From: Gammaproteobacteria bacterium
GTDB taxonomy: Bacteria; Pseudomonadota; Gammaproteobacteria; Pseudomonadales; Ketobacteraceae
Assembly: GCA_013178375.1 (NCBI GenBank)
Contig: JABLXQ010000026.1
Coordinates: 1 to 64,000, forward strand
Length of the DNA stretch: 64,000 bases
Direction: 5' to 3'
The position numbers and the translations under genes were made by a program. Of the stretch, positions 27,799 through 36,011 are shown piece by piece (position 1 is the stretch's first letter; the number at the start of each line of letters is the position of its first letter). The notes below the pieces were generated by a model. The model ran no database searches, was not told the origin of the DNA, and was given only the letters and a program-made list of their open reading frames with translations.

Positions 27799-30066
27799 AT
27801 GATGCATCTCTACCGATTGATACTGGCCCTGGTCGGGTTGTGGCTGTGCCTGGCCGTTGCTGCCGCGCAGGCTGCAGGAAGTGAGTATCTCGGCAGCCAC
27901 CGTTGCGCGGGTTGTCATGCGGAGCAATATCAGGATTGGCAGGGTTCCGATCATGATCGGGCCATGGCTGCGCCGGATGCAGCCAGCGTGCGCGGCAATT
28001 TTGCAGATGCGAAAATGTCGGCGCACGGTGTCGCGTCGCAGTTTTTTCGCCGGGGCGAACAGTACGTGGTGCGCACCGATGGCCCGGATGGCTCGTTGCA
28101 GGATTTTCCCGTGCGCTACACCTTCGGTGTTGATCCGTTGCAACAGTATCTGCTTGAACTGCCGGGTGGACGCCTGCAGGCACTGAGCATTGCCTGGGAC
28201 TCCCGCGCAAGCGCAGCCGGCGGTCAGCGCTGGTTCCACCTTTATCCAGAATCCGCCAGCATCAACCACTCGCATCCCCTGCATTGGACCGGCGCGGAAC
28301 AGAACTGGAATTTCCAGTGCGCCGATTGCCATTCCACCGCGCTGCAAAAAAACTACGATCCGGATTCCAATACCTTTGCCACCCGGTGGGCGGAAATCGA
28401 TGTCGGCTGCGAAGCCTGTCATGGCGCCGGCGGTGATCATCTGGCCTGGGCGGAAGGCAGGAAACCGGACGCAGAGAACAAGGGATTGCGGGTCAAACTG
28501 CCTGGCCCTGAAGCGGGGATCTGGAAATTCAATGTCGCTGCCGGAGTTCCCCAGCGCGCCACCCCGCTGGCAACCCGTGCGGAGATCGAAGTCTGCGCCC
28601 GTTGTCATTCGCGCCGCTCGCGCATCTGGCCGACGGACGATGTGGGGGCAACCTTGCTGGATTCCCATCAGCCGGCGCTGTTGCAGGATGAGCTTTATTT
28701 TCCGGATGGCCAGATCAGGGATGAAGTCTACGAATACGGCTCATTCCTGCAGAGTCGCATGTACGCAACCGGTGTCACCTGTTCCGATTGTCACCATTCC
28801 CACCGCCTGCAATTGCGTGCTGAAGGCAATGCGCTGTGCAGCAGCTGCCATGAAGCCAGACGTTACGATGAGCCTGAACATCATCGCCATACGTCAGGCA
28901 GTGCGGGCGCGCAGTGTACGGCCTGTCATATGCCGGAGCGCACCTACATGGGCATTGATCAGCGTGCCGATCACAGCCTGCGCGTGCCGCGACCGGATTT
29001 GACACTGTCGGTGGGTTCACCCAATGCCTGCAACGGCTGTCATGCCGACCGGACGGCAGCCTGGGCGCAGGGCAAACTGGATACCTGGTTTCCCGCCAGT
29101 CGCTATCGGGGCGCTCATTTTGGCCATTCGCTGCATGCGGCGCGCAACGGAAATCCAGGTGCAGCATCACAGCTGCTTGCACTGGCCAATAACAGGCAGG
29201 CACCCCCCATTGTCAGGGCAACGGCCCTGAATGAACTGTCTGAATTGCAGCAGCCGGTGCAAAACGACACGTTGCAGCTTGCACTGCAGGACAGCGATGG
29301 CCTGGTGCGGATGGCGGCCTTGCGTTACCTGGCCAATGCCGGCCCACAACAGCAGGTGACGCTGGGATGGCCGCTGCTGGACGATCCGGCGCGTGCGGTG
29401 CGGGTGGAGGCAGCGCGGGTGCTGGCGCCACTGTCGCAACAGGGGCTGCCGGATGCCCATCGCCAGTATCTGAAGTCACGAATTGAGGAATACCGGCAGA
29501 GTCAGCTCACCAATGCCGAGCGTCCGGAAGCGCAACTCAACCTGGGTTTGATTGCGGCTGTTCAGGGTGAGGTGGAGCAGGCGGAGATGGCCTATCGCCA
29601 GGCGTTGAAGCTGCAGCCGGCCTTTGCGCCCGCCTACGTCAATCTGGCGGATCTGTACCGCGTCACCGGCAGGGACCAGGAGGGCGAAAAATGGTTGTTG
29701 CGGGGCATGCAGGCCGCCCCTGCTGCTGCGGATGTGCAGCATGCATTGGGCTTGCTGTATGTGCGCACCCGACGTGAAGCGCCCGCGCTCACGCATCTGC
29801 GGCAGGCCTGTGAACTTGATCCGACCAATGCGCACTATCGTTACGTGTATGCGCTGATGCAGGATCAATCCGGTGATGCTGCCGCAGCGGCGCAAACGCT
29901 CAGGCAGGTATTGCAGCACCAACCGGCTCATCGGGACGCGGCAGTTGCCCTGATTCAGATCGAACTGAAAAACGGTGACAGGCAGGCAGCCAGAGCCGCT
30001 CTCGATCAGATCCGGCAATATTATCCCGGCGATGCGCAGCTCGGTCAGCTGGAGCAGTTGCTCTGA
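27799..30066 (+). CDS. Octaheme c-type cytochrome with HEAT-like and TPR domains, 755 aa
   Basis: A signal peptide (about 1-26, ending AAAQAA) precedes a cytochrome region with eight CxxCH heme sites at about residues 36, 174, 204, 266, 328, 347, 373 and 411, so eight covalent hemes in the periplasm. About residues 450-550 look like HEAT-type helical repeats (VRMAALRYLANAG), and about 575-750 are tetratricopeptide repeats (AEMAYRQALKLQPAFAPAYVNLADLYRVTG). The N-terminal part resembles cytochrome c554-like domains. The heme set implies electron transfer, and the repeats imply docking to a partner. It starts 29 bases after the barrel gene. Confidence 0.9.
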   Translation: MMHLYRLILALVGLWLCLAVAAAQAAGSEYLGSHRCAGCHAEQYQDWQGSDHDRAMAAPDAASVRGNFADAKMSAHGVASQFFRRGEQYVVRTDGPDGSLQDFPVRYTFGVDPLQQYLLELPGGRLQALSIAWDSRASAAGGQRWFHLYPESASINHSHPLHWTGAEQNWNFQCADCHSTALQKNYDPDSNTFATRWAEIDVGCEACHGAGGDHLAWAEGRKPDAENKGLRVKLPGPEAGIWKFNVAAGVPQRATPLATRAEIEVCARCHSRRSRIWPTDDVGATLLDSHQPALLQDELYFPDGQIRDEVYEYGSFLQSRMYATGVTCSDCHHSHRLQLRAEGNALCSSCHEARRYDEPEHHRHTSGSAGAQCTACHMPERTYMGIDQRADHSLRVPRPDLTLSVGSPNACNGCHADRTAAWAQGKLDTWFPASRYRGAHFGHSLHAARNGNPGAASQLLALANNRQAPPIVRATALNELSELQQPVQNDTLQLALQDSDGLVRMAALRYLANAGPQQQVTLGWPLLDDPARAVRVEAARVLAPLSQQGLPDAHRQYLKSRIEEYRQSQLTNAERPEAQLNLGLIAAVQGEVEQAEMAYRQALKLQPAFAPAYVNLADLYRVTGRDQEGEKWLLRGMQAAPAAADVQHALGLLYVRTRREAPALTHLRQACELDPTNAHYRYVYALMQDQSGDAAAAAQTLRQVLQHQPAHRDAAVALIQIELKNGDRQAARAALDQIRQYYPGDAQLGQLEQLL

Positions 30067-30134
30067 GACAGGTTTATGGTGTGCTGCGCCGGCAATTCGC
30101 GCCCTCGTTCTGCAGTGGGGTTTCAGGGTTGGAA

Positions 30135-30167
30135 TTTCAGTGATGGGGTTTCAGTGATGGGGTTTCA
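30135..30167. repeat. Short tandem repeat, two 14-base units plus a partial
   Basis: TTTCAGTGATGGGG occurs twice in tandem (30135-30148, 30149-30162), followed by TTTCA. A related CAGTGGGGTTTCAGGG precedes it. It lies between the stops of the octaheme cytochrome gene and the convergent DUF2589-operon gene. Probably a slippage-type repeat. Confidence 0.6.
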
Positions 30168-30193
30168 ACAAACGAGCGTTCAGCGTTTGAATC

Positions 30194-31177
30194 TCAGCGC
30201 TTGAGTTTCAGCCCGTGGCGCAGCCACCAGAATACACCCCACGGAATCAGAGTGGGCACGTAACGGCGCACGCCAAACCAGGGTGGCGCCGAGCTGCCGG
30301 CGCGGCGCCACAGGCGGAAGGCTTTCACCGAGCAATCGGCCATGCCACGCTGCTGGGCAGAATCGGCGATCACCCGAATGGCATTTTCACCGATGGCCAG
30401 TTGCAGTATCTGCTGCCCCAGTGTCGGGTGAGCATAGTGCAGTCTGCTTTGCAGCGCGGACTCGCTGTCCAGCGCAAAGGCCACGGCCAGATCGGAGAAC
30501 GCCTGCAGCTGACTGCCATCACGGATCAGCTCAATGATGACGGTGCGTTCCAGCGATAATTCGGCACTGATCCTGTTCAATTCCTGATAGTGCGCCTGTT
30601 CGATCCAGTCCAGTCCGCCGGGCGTCGGCTGCTGCAGTTCCAGCTGCAATTCCTCAATCTGCAACGATTGCAATGCGCTGTTCGCCTGCAGTTGCTGCCG
30701 CATGCCGGCGGCGATGGCGCTCGACCCCAGCCACTGCTGCGGCACCCGCACCAGATGACAGCGCCAGAGCAGACTCTGTTCTGCATTCTGCTGTGCCGCT
30801 GCCAGCAACTGTTGCTGCAGCCAGGGCTGCCAGCGTTTCCAGCGCGATTGATTGCGGTTGGATACCGTGCCGCCGGCCGCCATCGCCGGCGCGCGGCCCC
30901 GGTGCGCCGAATATTCCTGGATCATCAGCAGGCGCTGGGCCATGCGGATGTCATCTTCGCTGCAGCGTGCCGGCATCAGGTTGTGCAGAAACCCTTCCAG
31001 ATCGAAGGCGCGGGCGGCGACACCCAGTTCCCGGTTCAGACGGTGGCGGAGGGCGTTGGTCGTTGTGCCGTAAAAACGCAGCAGCTGGCGTTGCTGTTCT
31101 GCGCTGAGAATCGGTTGGAAAGTCCAGTCGCCCGGATCGTCGAGGTCGGCGACAAAAAAGGAATCCAGTCTGCTCAA
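30194..31177 (-). CDS. Unknown protein, last gene of the DUF2589 operon, 327 aa
   Basis: No family recognised. The N-terminal half is helical and Arg/Gln-rich (RWKRWQPWLQQQLLAAAQQNAEQ), the middle is Leu/Gln-rich, and the last 30 residues contain a hydrophobic, Trp/Pro-rich stretch (FGVRRYVPTLIPWGVFWWLRHGLKLKR) that could associate with a membrane. No signal peptide. Its start codon overlaps the stop of the zinc-ribbon gene by four bases (ATGA), so translation is coupled and a shared function with the DUF2589 proteins is likely. Confidence 0.7.
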   Translation of the reverse strand: MSRLDSFFVADLDDPGDWTFQPILSAEQQRQLLRFYGTTTNALRHRLNRELGVAARAFDLEGFLHNLMPARCSEDDIRMAQRLLMIQEYSAHRGRAPAMAAGGTVSNRNQSRWKRWQPWLQQQLLAAAQQNAEQSLLWRCHLVRVPQQWLGSSAIAAGMRQQLQANSALQSLQIEELQLELQQPTPGGLDWIEQAHYQELNRISAELSLERTVIIELIRDGSQLQAFSDLAVAFALDSESALQSRLHYAHPTLGQQILQLAIGENAIRVIADSAQQRGMADCSVKAFRLWRRAGSSAPPWFGVRRYVPTLIPWGVFWWLRHGLKLKR

Positions 31178-31464
31178 GTGCGCGGGCGCCGGGGTTTGCG
31201 CTGGCGGGGAATCATCACCGGTTCATCCGGCGTGGACACTACGGGCTGTTGCGCCTGTTCCATTGCGCTGTGCCAGTGTTGCAGCTGGTCCAGCGCGGCG
31301 ATGGAGGCGTCCCGGTTCAGTTGCAGTTCTGCATCGCACTGGGTGCAGCGCAGCGGGCGCGCCGCCAGGATGGACTGCAGATCCAGAATGATCGGCGCGC
31401 GACAGAACGGGCAGGGAATGTTGCCGGCGGTCAGTTGGGTGCGGGTTTCCAGGTTCTGGGTCAT
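31174..31464 (-). CDS. Small zinc-ribbon protein of the DUF2589 operon, 96 aa
   Basis: Two CxxC pairs, Cys18/Cys21 in CPFC and Cys40/Cys43 in CTQC, form a classic zinc ribbon. The rest is a short helix (ASIAALDQLQHWHSAMEQAQQ) and a basic tail ending RQRKPRRPRT, which could bind nucleic acid or an acidic partner. It overlaps its neighbours by four bases on both sides, so the whole block is coupled. I know of no assigned function for this combination. Confidence 0.75.
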   Translation of the reverse strand: MTQNLETRTQLTAGNIPCPFCRAPIILDLQSILAARPLRCTQCDAELQLNRDASIAALDQLQHWHSAMEQAQQPVVSTPDEPVMIPRQRKPRRPRT

Positions 31465-32180
31465 GGTTTGTCGAGCGTGAAAGAGCCGCTGCCCGGTTGC
31501 GTTCTGGCGGTCGTTGCGGCGGTTTCTGCTGCGGGAGCGACAGGCAGTTCGGGCGGTGGCGTGACAGTGGATGGCACCAGCCGCTGATTGATGTTTTCCG
31601 TCGAGATGTTCAGCAGCTTCGCCAGACCGGCGGGCATGTCCGACTGCTCGATGTTGACTTTCATTTTCAGCAGCATGTCCAGCGACCGGCGCTGTTCGTT
31701 GCGGGTGTCCCGCGCCAGCGTGGCACGCAGGGTTGCGGGCGCATCCTTCAGGCCCAGGGCCATGGCCCGTTGCGCTTCGGGGCTTTCGCTGCGTGTCAGT
31801 TCGGTGTCGAGAATCTTCACCGTGTATTCCAGCTCGGCGTCGCGTATCTGCAGGGCAGGAATGGGCAGCAGGGTGAGCAACGGAATTTCCACTTCGATGG
31901 TTTCCTCCTCGCCCTGCGCATTGCGGCGCTGGCGGCGGAAGCGGGCCATCTGCAGCTCGCCCAGCTCGCCGACATTCTGCTGACCGGTCTGGATGAAGCC
32001 TACGTTGCGGATAAAATTCGCAGTGGCCATGGCGGCCTGCGCCTCGGCCTCGATCAGCGCGTGAATGGGCGCGCCGATCAGCTGGGCCAGACTGAGCGCC
32101 GAATTGCGGCTGCTGCCGGCACTGTCTTTGTCCGCTTTGGGATCGTCGCCGCCGCTGCCAAAGTCTTCATCGTCTGCCAT
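31461..32180 (-). CDS. DUF2589 family protein B, 239 aa
   Basis: DUF2589 domain preceded by an acidic Gly/Asp-rich start. The hallmarks are SLAQLIGAPIHALIEAEAQ (about 30-48), the segment ETIEVEIPLLTLLPIPALQIRDAELEYTVKI (about 93-123) and DMPAGLAKLLNI near the C-terminus. These agree closely with protein A of the same operon (33038-33628), which has LIGGPLTAAIEAQGAAA, ITVPLLTIVPIPFIRIDD and DMPAGLARMLSI. A Thr/Pro/Ala-rich tail follows. No signal peptide or membrane segment. Function of DUF2589 is unknown. It starts six bases after the preceding gene ends. Confidence 0.85.
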   Translation of the reverse strand: MADDEDFGSGGDDPKADKDSAGSSRNSALSLAQLIGAPIHALIEAEAQAAMATANFIRNVGFIQTGQQNVGELGELQMARFRRQRRNAQGEEETIEVEIPLLTLLPIPALQIRDAELEYTVKILDTELTRSESPEAQRAMALGLKDAPATLRATLARDTRNEQRRSLDMLLKMKVNIEQSDMPAGLAKLLNISTENINQRLVPSTVTPPPELPVAPAAETAATTARTQPGSGSFTLDKP

Positions 32181-32186
32181 GGTTCA

Positions 32187-32996
32187 TTACTCCGAGGTGA
32201 GTACGCGGGTGGAGCGGTGCTCGTCCGTTTTGACTTCGGTCCACACGTGATTGCGCACCGACATTTTCAGCTTCAGGGTGGACAACGTACCTTCCCCCAA
32301 CTGCATCAATTTGTCTGCGGACACTTCCACTTCCAGCCGGGCATCGTGGTTGTCCTGCCAGATGGACTTGATCGGTTCCTGCAGGGATTCCAGCACTTCA
32401 ATGAAATCCTTTTCGGCAAACGCCGCATTGATCACGGCATCGACCGGCGCGTTCAGTTCTTCCAGAGTGACATTTTCCTTGCGGTAGTTGGTGATGCCCC
32501 AGAAAAACGGCCGGTGCAGCCCTTCCAGCGCCATTTTGTGGTCGAAGCTGCCATTGAGTCCGATCAGATGGGTGTAGGAGTCGATGAAATAGCGCAGGGC
32601 CAGCTGACGCAGCTCAACGCGCATGGCAATGGAATTGAAGCCCTTGCTGAGTTTTTCATGCAGCGTTGCCTGAATGGCGCTCTGGCCGGCGTTGTCCACG
32701 TATTTGCCAGCGCAGTCCAGAAATATGGCCACCAGTTCTTCCACCGTGCGTTCCAGCACAAAGGCAACGTTGGCCTCGCGGGTTTCGGTATTCACCGCAT
32801 TGTTGCGCACATCTGCAATGGCGAATTTCAATTCCAGTTCCGCTTCCTCGATTTCGGAGCGGGGAATGGGATAGCGTCGCAGCAGATGGTCGTTTTCGTA
32901 GTAGCGGGCGACCGAGCGGGAATACAGGTCCGACGCAAACCGCGCCTTGGACAGATCCCGCAAAATCGCCCCGATCAGTTGTTGAAGGTCGGCCAT
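32187..32996 (-). CDS. DUF2589-related protein of unknown function, 269 aa
   Basis: The first 60 residues echo the DUF2589 proteins: DLQQLIGAILRDL near the start and PIPRSEIEEAELELKFAI at about 43-60, matching PIPALQIRDAELEY in protein B. The remaining 200 residues differ: a helical core with SKGFNSIAMRVELRQLALRYFIDSYTHLIG and a C-terminal HVWTEVKTDEHRSTRVL. It may be a diverged or partial DUF2589 fold fused to another domain. No signal or membrane segment. Good Shine-Dalgarno AAAAGGGGGAACCG before the ATG at 32996. Confidence 0.75.
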   Translation of the reverse strand: MADLQQLIGAILRDLSKARFASDLYSRSVARYYENDHLLRRYPIPRSEIEEAELELKFAIADVRNNAVNTETREANVAFVLERTVEELVAIFLDCAGKYVDNAGQSAIQATLHEKLSKGFNSIAMRVELRQLALRYFIDSYTHLIGLNGSFDHKMALEGLHRPFFWGITNYRKENVTLEELNAPVDAVINAAFAEKDFIEVLESLQEPIKSIWQDNHDARLEVEVSADKLMQLGEGTLSTLKLKMSVRNHVWTEVKTDEHRSTRVLTSE

Positions 32997-33037
32997 CGGT
33001 TCCCCCTTTTACTGGCCCTGTCCTGGCCGGGCAGCGT

Positions 33038-33628
33038 TTATTCGCCTTTATCCTTGCCGCCCTTGCCACCTTTGCCCGCAGCAGCTGGCGCGCCCATATC
33101 GTCGATGGACTTGGTCAGAATCGACAGCATGCGCGCCAGGCCGGCGGGCATGTCATCCTGCACTGCGTGGACGGTCACGTCCACCGTGTGTTCCACAGAA
33201 TATTTCGAATCCTTGGTGGAACTGGAATCCTTTTTGTTGGAAATCGAGCCCGACAGCTTGGCGGAGAAGAACAGGTAGCGGGCGCTGGCCTCCAGGTTGG
33301 CGCTGGCGGCGAAGGAAGAGCTGCTTTCGTCTTTCGCTTCTTCCGACTGGGTGATATTGGTCTTGAAGTTGATGGTCATGTCATCAATGCGGATGAAGGG
33401 AATCGGCACGATGGTGAGCAGTGGTACCGTGATTTCAACGCTCTGGTCGCCTTTCTTGGCGGTGAAACTGATGTTGTTCACTTCGCCGTTTTCCTTGAAG
33501 CCCACGGCCTTGATGAATTTCACCGAGGACATGGCAGCGGCACCCTGGGCTTCGATGGCAGCAGTGAGGGGGCCACCGATAAGCGAACCGAAGGGAATGG
33601 CGGCAAGGGTTTCATTGGCGTTTGGCAT
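33038..33628 (-). CDS. DUF2589 family protein A, first gene of the operon, 196 aa
   Basis: DUF2589 protein. The N-terminal helix IPFGSLIGGPLTAAIEAQ (about 11-28) and VEITVPLLTIVPIPFIRIDD (about 64-83) are the family signature; a Ser/Lys-rich segment follows, then VDVTVHAVQDDMPAGLARMLSILTKSID and a glycine/lysine tail (GKGGKGGKDKGE). The beta-rich middle alternates like a sheet of amphipathic strands. No signal peptide. The gene leads a five-gene minus-strand operon whose other members start 4 bases within to 41 bases after their predecessors. Expression signals upstream could not be assigned. Confidence 0.87.
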   Translation of the reverse strand: MPNANETLAAIPFGSLIGGPLTAAIEAQGAAAMSSVKFIKAVGFKENGEVNNISFTAKKGDQSVEITVPLLTIVPIPFIRIDDMTINFKTNITQSEEAKDESSSSFAASANLEASARYLFFSAKLSGSISNKKDSSSTKDSKYSVEHTVDVTVHAVQDDMPAGLARMLSILTKSIDDMGAPAAAGKGGKGGKDKGE

Positions 33629-33771
33629 AGTGCGTTTCCGTCCCAGTGAAAAGTGTGGAATCCCAGACTAATCCGAATAGTATCAAGGGCGCAAACGCTG
33701 GATGAACATGACATGACCAGCATCAATCCGGTCGCGAGAAAGAGTGAAATTCGATCAATTTTTGAAGTGGT

Positions 33772-33811
33772 GTGTTCCGGTCTGCGGCGTGAAAACCGCA
33801 GACCGGAACAC
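33772..33811. other. Perfect 16-bp hairpin between minE and the DUF2589 operon
   Basis: GTGTTCCGGTCTGCGG (33772-33787) and CCGCAGACCGGAACAC (33796-33811) are exact inverted repeats around an eight-base loop. It lies 9 bases past the minE stop (33820, minus strand). No T-run follows on either strand, so it is not a canonical terminator. It could still end or stabilise the minCDE transcript, or be a protein site. Confidence 0.75.
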
Positions 33812-33819
33812 GATGAAGC

Positions 33820-34074
33820 TCAGGAAGCTTCCGGCAGGGTGATGTTCAGTTCCAGCACAGAATGATCGTCGGTTTTGTCCAGCGACACCTGCACCATGTC
33901 GTCGCTGATGGGAATGTACTTGCGGATCACCGCCACCAGATCGCGCTGCAGATCCGGCAGATAGTCCGGCTGGTTACGCTGGGTGCGCTCGTGGGACACG
34001 ATGATCTGCAGACGTTCTTTCGCCACGCTGGCGGTGGTTTTTTTTCTGGCTTTAAAATAGTCGATCAGGCTCAT
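33820..34074 (-). CDS. minE: Cell-division topological factor MinE, 84 aa
   Basis: Binds MinD and stimulates its ATPase, driving pole-to-pole oscillation and so placing the septum at mid-cell. The N-terminal MinD-contact and membrane region is [31 protein letters not shown], and the dimer domain follows ([21 protein letters not shown], then [20 protein letters not shown]). Normal length. It starts two bases after minD ends, in the standard minC-minD-minE order. Confidence 0.97.
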   Translation of the reverse strand: MSLIDYFKARKKTTASVAKERLQIIVSHERTQRNQPDYLPDLQRDLVAVIRKYIPISDDMVQVSLDKTDDHSVLELNITLPEAS

Positions 34075-34076
34075 GT

Positions 34077-34889
34077 TCAGCGCCCTCCAAACATCCGTGA
34101 CAGGATTCCCTTTCTGCTGGCGGTGAGAAAGCGGTGTTCGACGTTCTCTCCCAGCAGGCGGCGCACGGCATCCTTGTACGCCTGACCGGCATCGCTTTCT
34201 TCATCCAGAATCACCGGGTTGCCCTGGTTGGACGCCGACAGCACGGCCTTGGATTCGGGAATCACGCCCAGCAGCGGAATCGACAGGATGTCCTCCACGT
34301 CTTTCACGCTGAGCATTTCGCCTTTTTCCACGCGCTCGGGGCTGTAGCGGGTCAGCAGCAGGTGTTCCCGGACCGGTTCGCCGCCGTTCTCCGCGCGCAG
34401 GGTTTTGCTCTGCAGGATGCCCAGGATACGGTCAGAATCGCGCACCGACGACACTTCGGGGTTGGTCACCACCACCGCACGGTCGGCAAAATACATCGCC
34501 ATCATCGCGCCTTTTTCAATTCCCGCCGGGGAATCGCAGATGATGAAGTCGTAGGTTTTTTTCAGTTCATCCAGCACCTTCTGCACGCCTTCGATGGTGA
34601 GGGCGTCCTTGTCGCGGGTCTGCGACGCGGGCAGGATGCTGAGGTTGTCGATGCGTTTGTCCTTGATCAGCGTCTGGTTCAGGTTGGACTCGCCGTTGAT
34701 CAGGTTGATGAAGTCGTACACCACGCGGCGTTCGCAACCCATGATCAGATCCAGGTTGCGCAGGCCCACGTCGAAATCGATGATCACGGTCTTGTGGCCC
34801 TGCAATGCCAGTCCGGTACCGATAGCCGCGCTGGTAGTCGTTTTGCCAACCCCGCCTTTGCCGGAGGTCACCACGATTATTTCAGCCAA
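34077..34889 (-). CDS. minD: Septum-site-determining ATPase MinD, 270 aa
   Basis: Deviant Walker A P-loop [11 protein letters not shown] near the N-terminus, switch I, and Walker [11 protein letters not shown]; the amphipathic C-terminal membrane-binding helix ends [11 protein letters not shown]. It recruits MinC to the membrane and is released by MinE. I place the start at the TTG at 34889 (giving MAEIIVV, the canonical N-terminus, and 270 residues like E. coli MinD) because GAGGAT lies just upstream; the longer GTG start at 34910 would add seven unusual residues. Confidence 0.96.
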   Translation of the reverse strand: MAEIIVVTSGKGGVGKTTTSAAIGTGLALQGHKTVIIDFDVGLRNLDLIMGCERRVVYDFINLINGESNLNQTLIKDKRIDNLSILPASQTRDKDALTIEGVQKVLDELKKTYDFIICDSPAGIEKGAMMAMYFADRAVVVTNPEVSSVRDSDRILGILQSKTLRAENGGEPVREHLLLTRYSPERVEKGEMLSVKDVEDILSIPLLGVIPESKAVLSASNQGNPVILDEESDAGQAYKDAVRRLLGENVEHRFLTASRKGILSRMFGGR

Positions 34890-34906
34890 TGTCTTATCCT
34901 CTTTGT

Positions 34907-35812
34907 TCACAGTGGGCCAATGACTAATTGATTGCCTTCAAGTCGAGCCTGAATGCGTTCCTTCCAGTGCTCTTTCTGCAGGTCTTCGTTCACTTTGTAA
35001 TTACCGGCGATGGAAATCAGTTCCGCTTCCAGGCTCTGACAAAATATGCGGGCGCTGGTGTCGCCCTTGACACCGGCCAGGGCACGGCCACGCAACGGGC
35101 CGTACACGTGAATGTTGCCGTCGGCGAGAATTTCGGCGCCAGCGCTGACCGGCGCGATGATCACCAGATCGCCGCCGGGCGCGTACACCTGCTGGCCGGA
35201 GCGGATCGGGGTGGTGATCAGTTTGTTGGCGCTCACCGGCACTTCCACCCGCACTTCGCGGAGGGCGGCGGAGGCGTCCGGCACGATGTCGCTGCTCTTG
35301 CCGGACATGGATGCCGCCGGCAGTTTCGGCAGCCCCGCCACGTTGGCGGACACTGACTGCTCTTCGCTGCCGCCGCGGATCGCCACTGGCACCAGGCCGT
35401 ATTCCCTGCACAGTTCACCCAGCTCGATGAAATCGATGTAGCAATCCGGCGCGCACTTTTCCAGGCTCAGGATCACGGGAGTCTGGTTGAAGAAATCCGG
35501 GGCGCTGTTGACGGTGGTGGCGAGAGTATCGTTGAAGCTCTTGTAGTCGTAACGGTAGAGCTCGAGGATGGTCATGGTGACGCGGTTGCCCTTCAATTTG
35601 AAGGCGGCGTCCGAGTCGAGTGCGCTGTCGGTTGCGTGCATAGTACCTGCGATGGTCGTTCCTTTGGTCTTTGGGGCCGTTGGGGTCGTCGGGACCGCTT
35701 GGGTCGTCGTCGCCTGCGCGTTGTTGTTATGGCCGTTTTCGCTGGAGGGGCCTTGCTGAGCGCCACTCCGCACCGATCGCGAAACCGTGTTAAACAAATC
35801 GATCTGGCTCAT
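34907..35812 (-). CDS. minC: Septum inhibitor MinC, 301 aa (long N-terminus)
   Basis: Blocks FtsZ polymerisation away from mid-cell. The N-terminal FtsZ-inhibiting domain is recognisable from about residue 70 (FKLKGNRVTMTILELYRYD), and the C-terminal beta-helix that dimerises and binds MinD has ITTPIRSGQQVYAPGGDLVIIAPVSAGAEILADGNIHVYGPLRGRALAG. The first ~57 residues are Thr/Gln/Pro/Asn-rich and not part of the family; an ATG at 35641 (preceded by AGGTACT) would give 244 residues, close to usual MinC length. The annotated start may therefore be too far upstream. Confidence 0.93.
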   Translation of the reverse strand: MSQIDLFNTVSRSVRSGAQQGPSSENGHNNNAQATTTQAVPTTPTAPKTKGTTIAGTMHATDSALDSDAAFKLKGNRVTMTILELYRYDYKSFNDTLATTVNSAPDFFNQTPVILSLEKCAPDCYIDFIELGELCREYGLVPVAIRGGSEEQSVSANVAGLPKLPAASMSGKSSDIVPDASAALREVRVEVPVSANKLITTPIRSGQQVYAPGGDLVIIAPVSAGAEILADGNIHVYGPLRGRALAGVKGDTSARIFCQSLEAELISIAGNYKVNEDLQKEHWKERIQARLEGNQLVIGPL

Positions 35813-35952
35813 GAACCGGTTATATCCTCTCCCTGATGGATCTGCAAGTTGCGACGGCGGAATGAAGGGCCCTGCCGGCGCAAACTGCGAAACTGCGGCT
35901 CAATTTTGCGAATAATTGTATCAGAAGCTTTGCGGCGTGCCGGGAAAACTTT

Positions 35953-35966
35953 GCCGCAATTGCGGC
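35953..35966. other. Small palindrome between the hybrid kinase and minC
   Basis: GCCGCAATTGCGGC is self-complementary: a five-base stem with a four-base loop, or a full 14-base palindrome in DNA. On the plus strand it is followed by six T. It lies 46 bases past the hybrid kinase stop (minus strand). Too short to call a terminator with confidence; a protein site is possible. Confidence 0.3.
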
Positions 35967-36011
35967 TTTTTTGCGGGCCTGGGATGCGATTCGGCGGTGG
36001 AGCGCACAAGA

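Noticed and set aside
31497-33278. Plus-strand frame of 593 codons opposite the DUF2589 operon
   Set aside because: The minus-strand proteins have recognisable domains and good ribosome sites; this frame is His/Gln/Arg-rich shadow.
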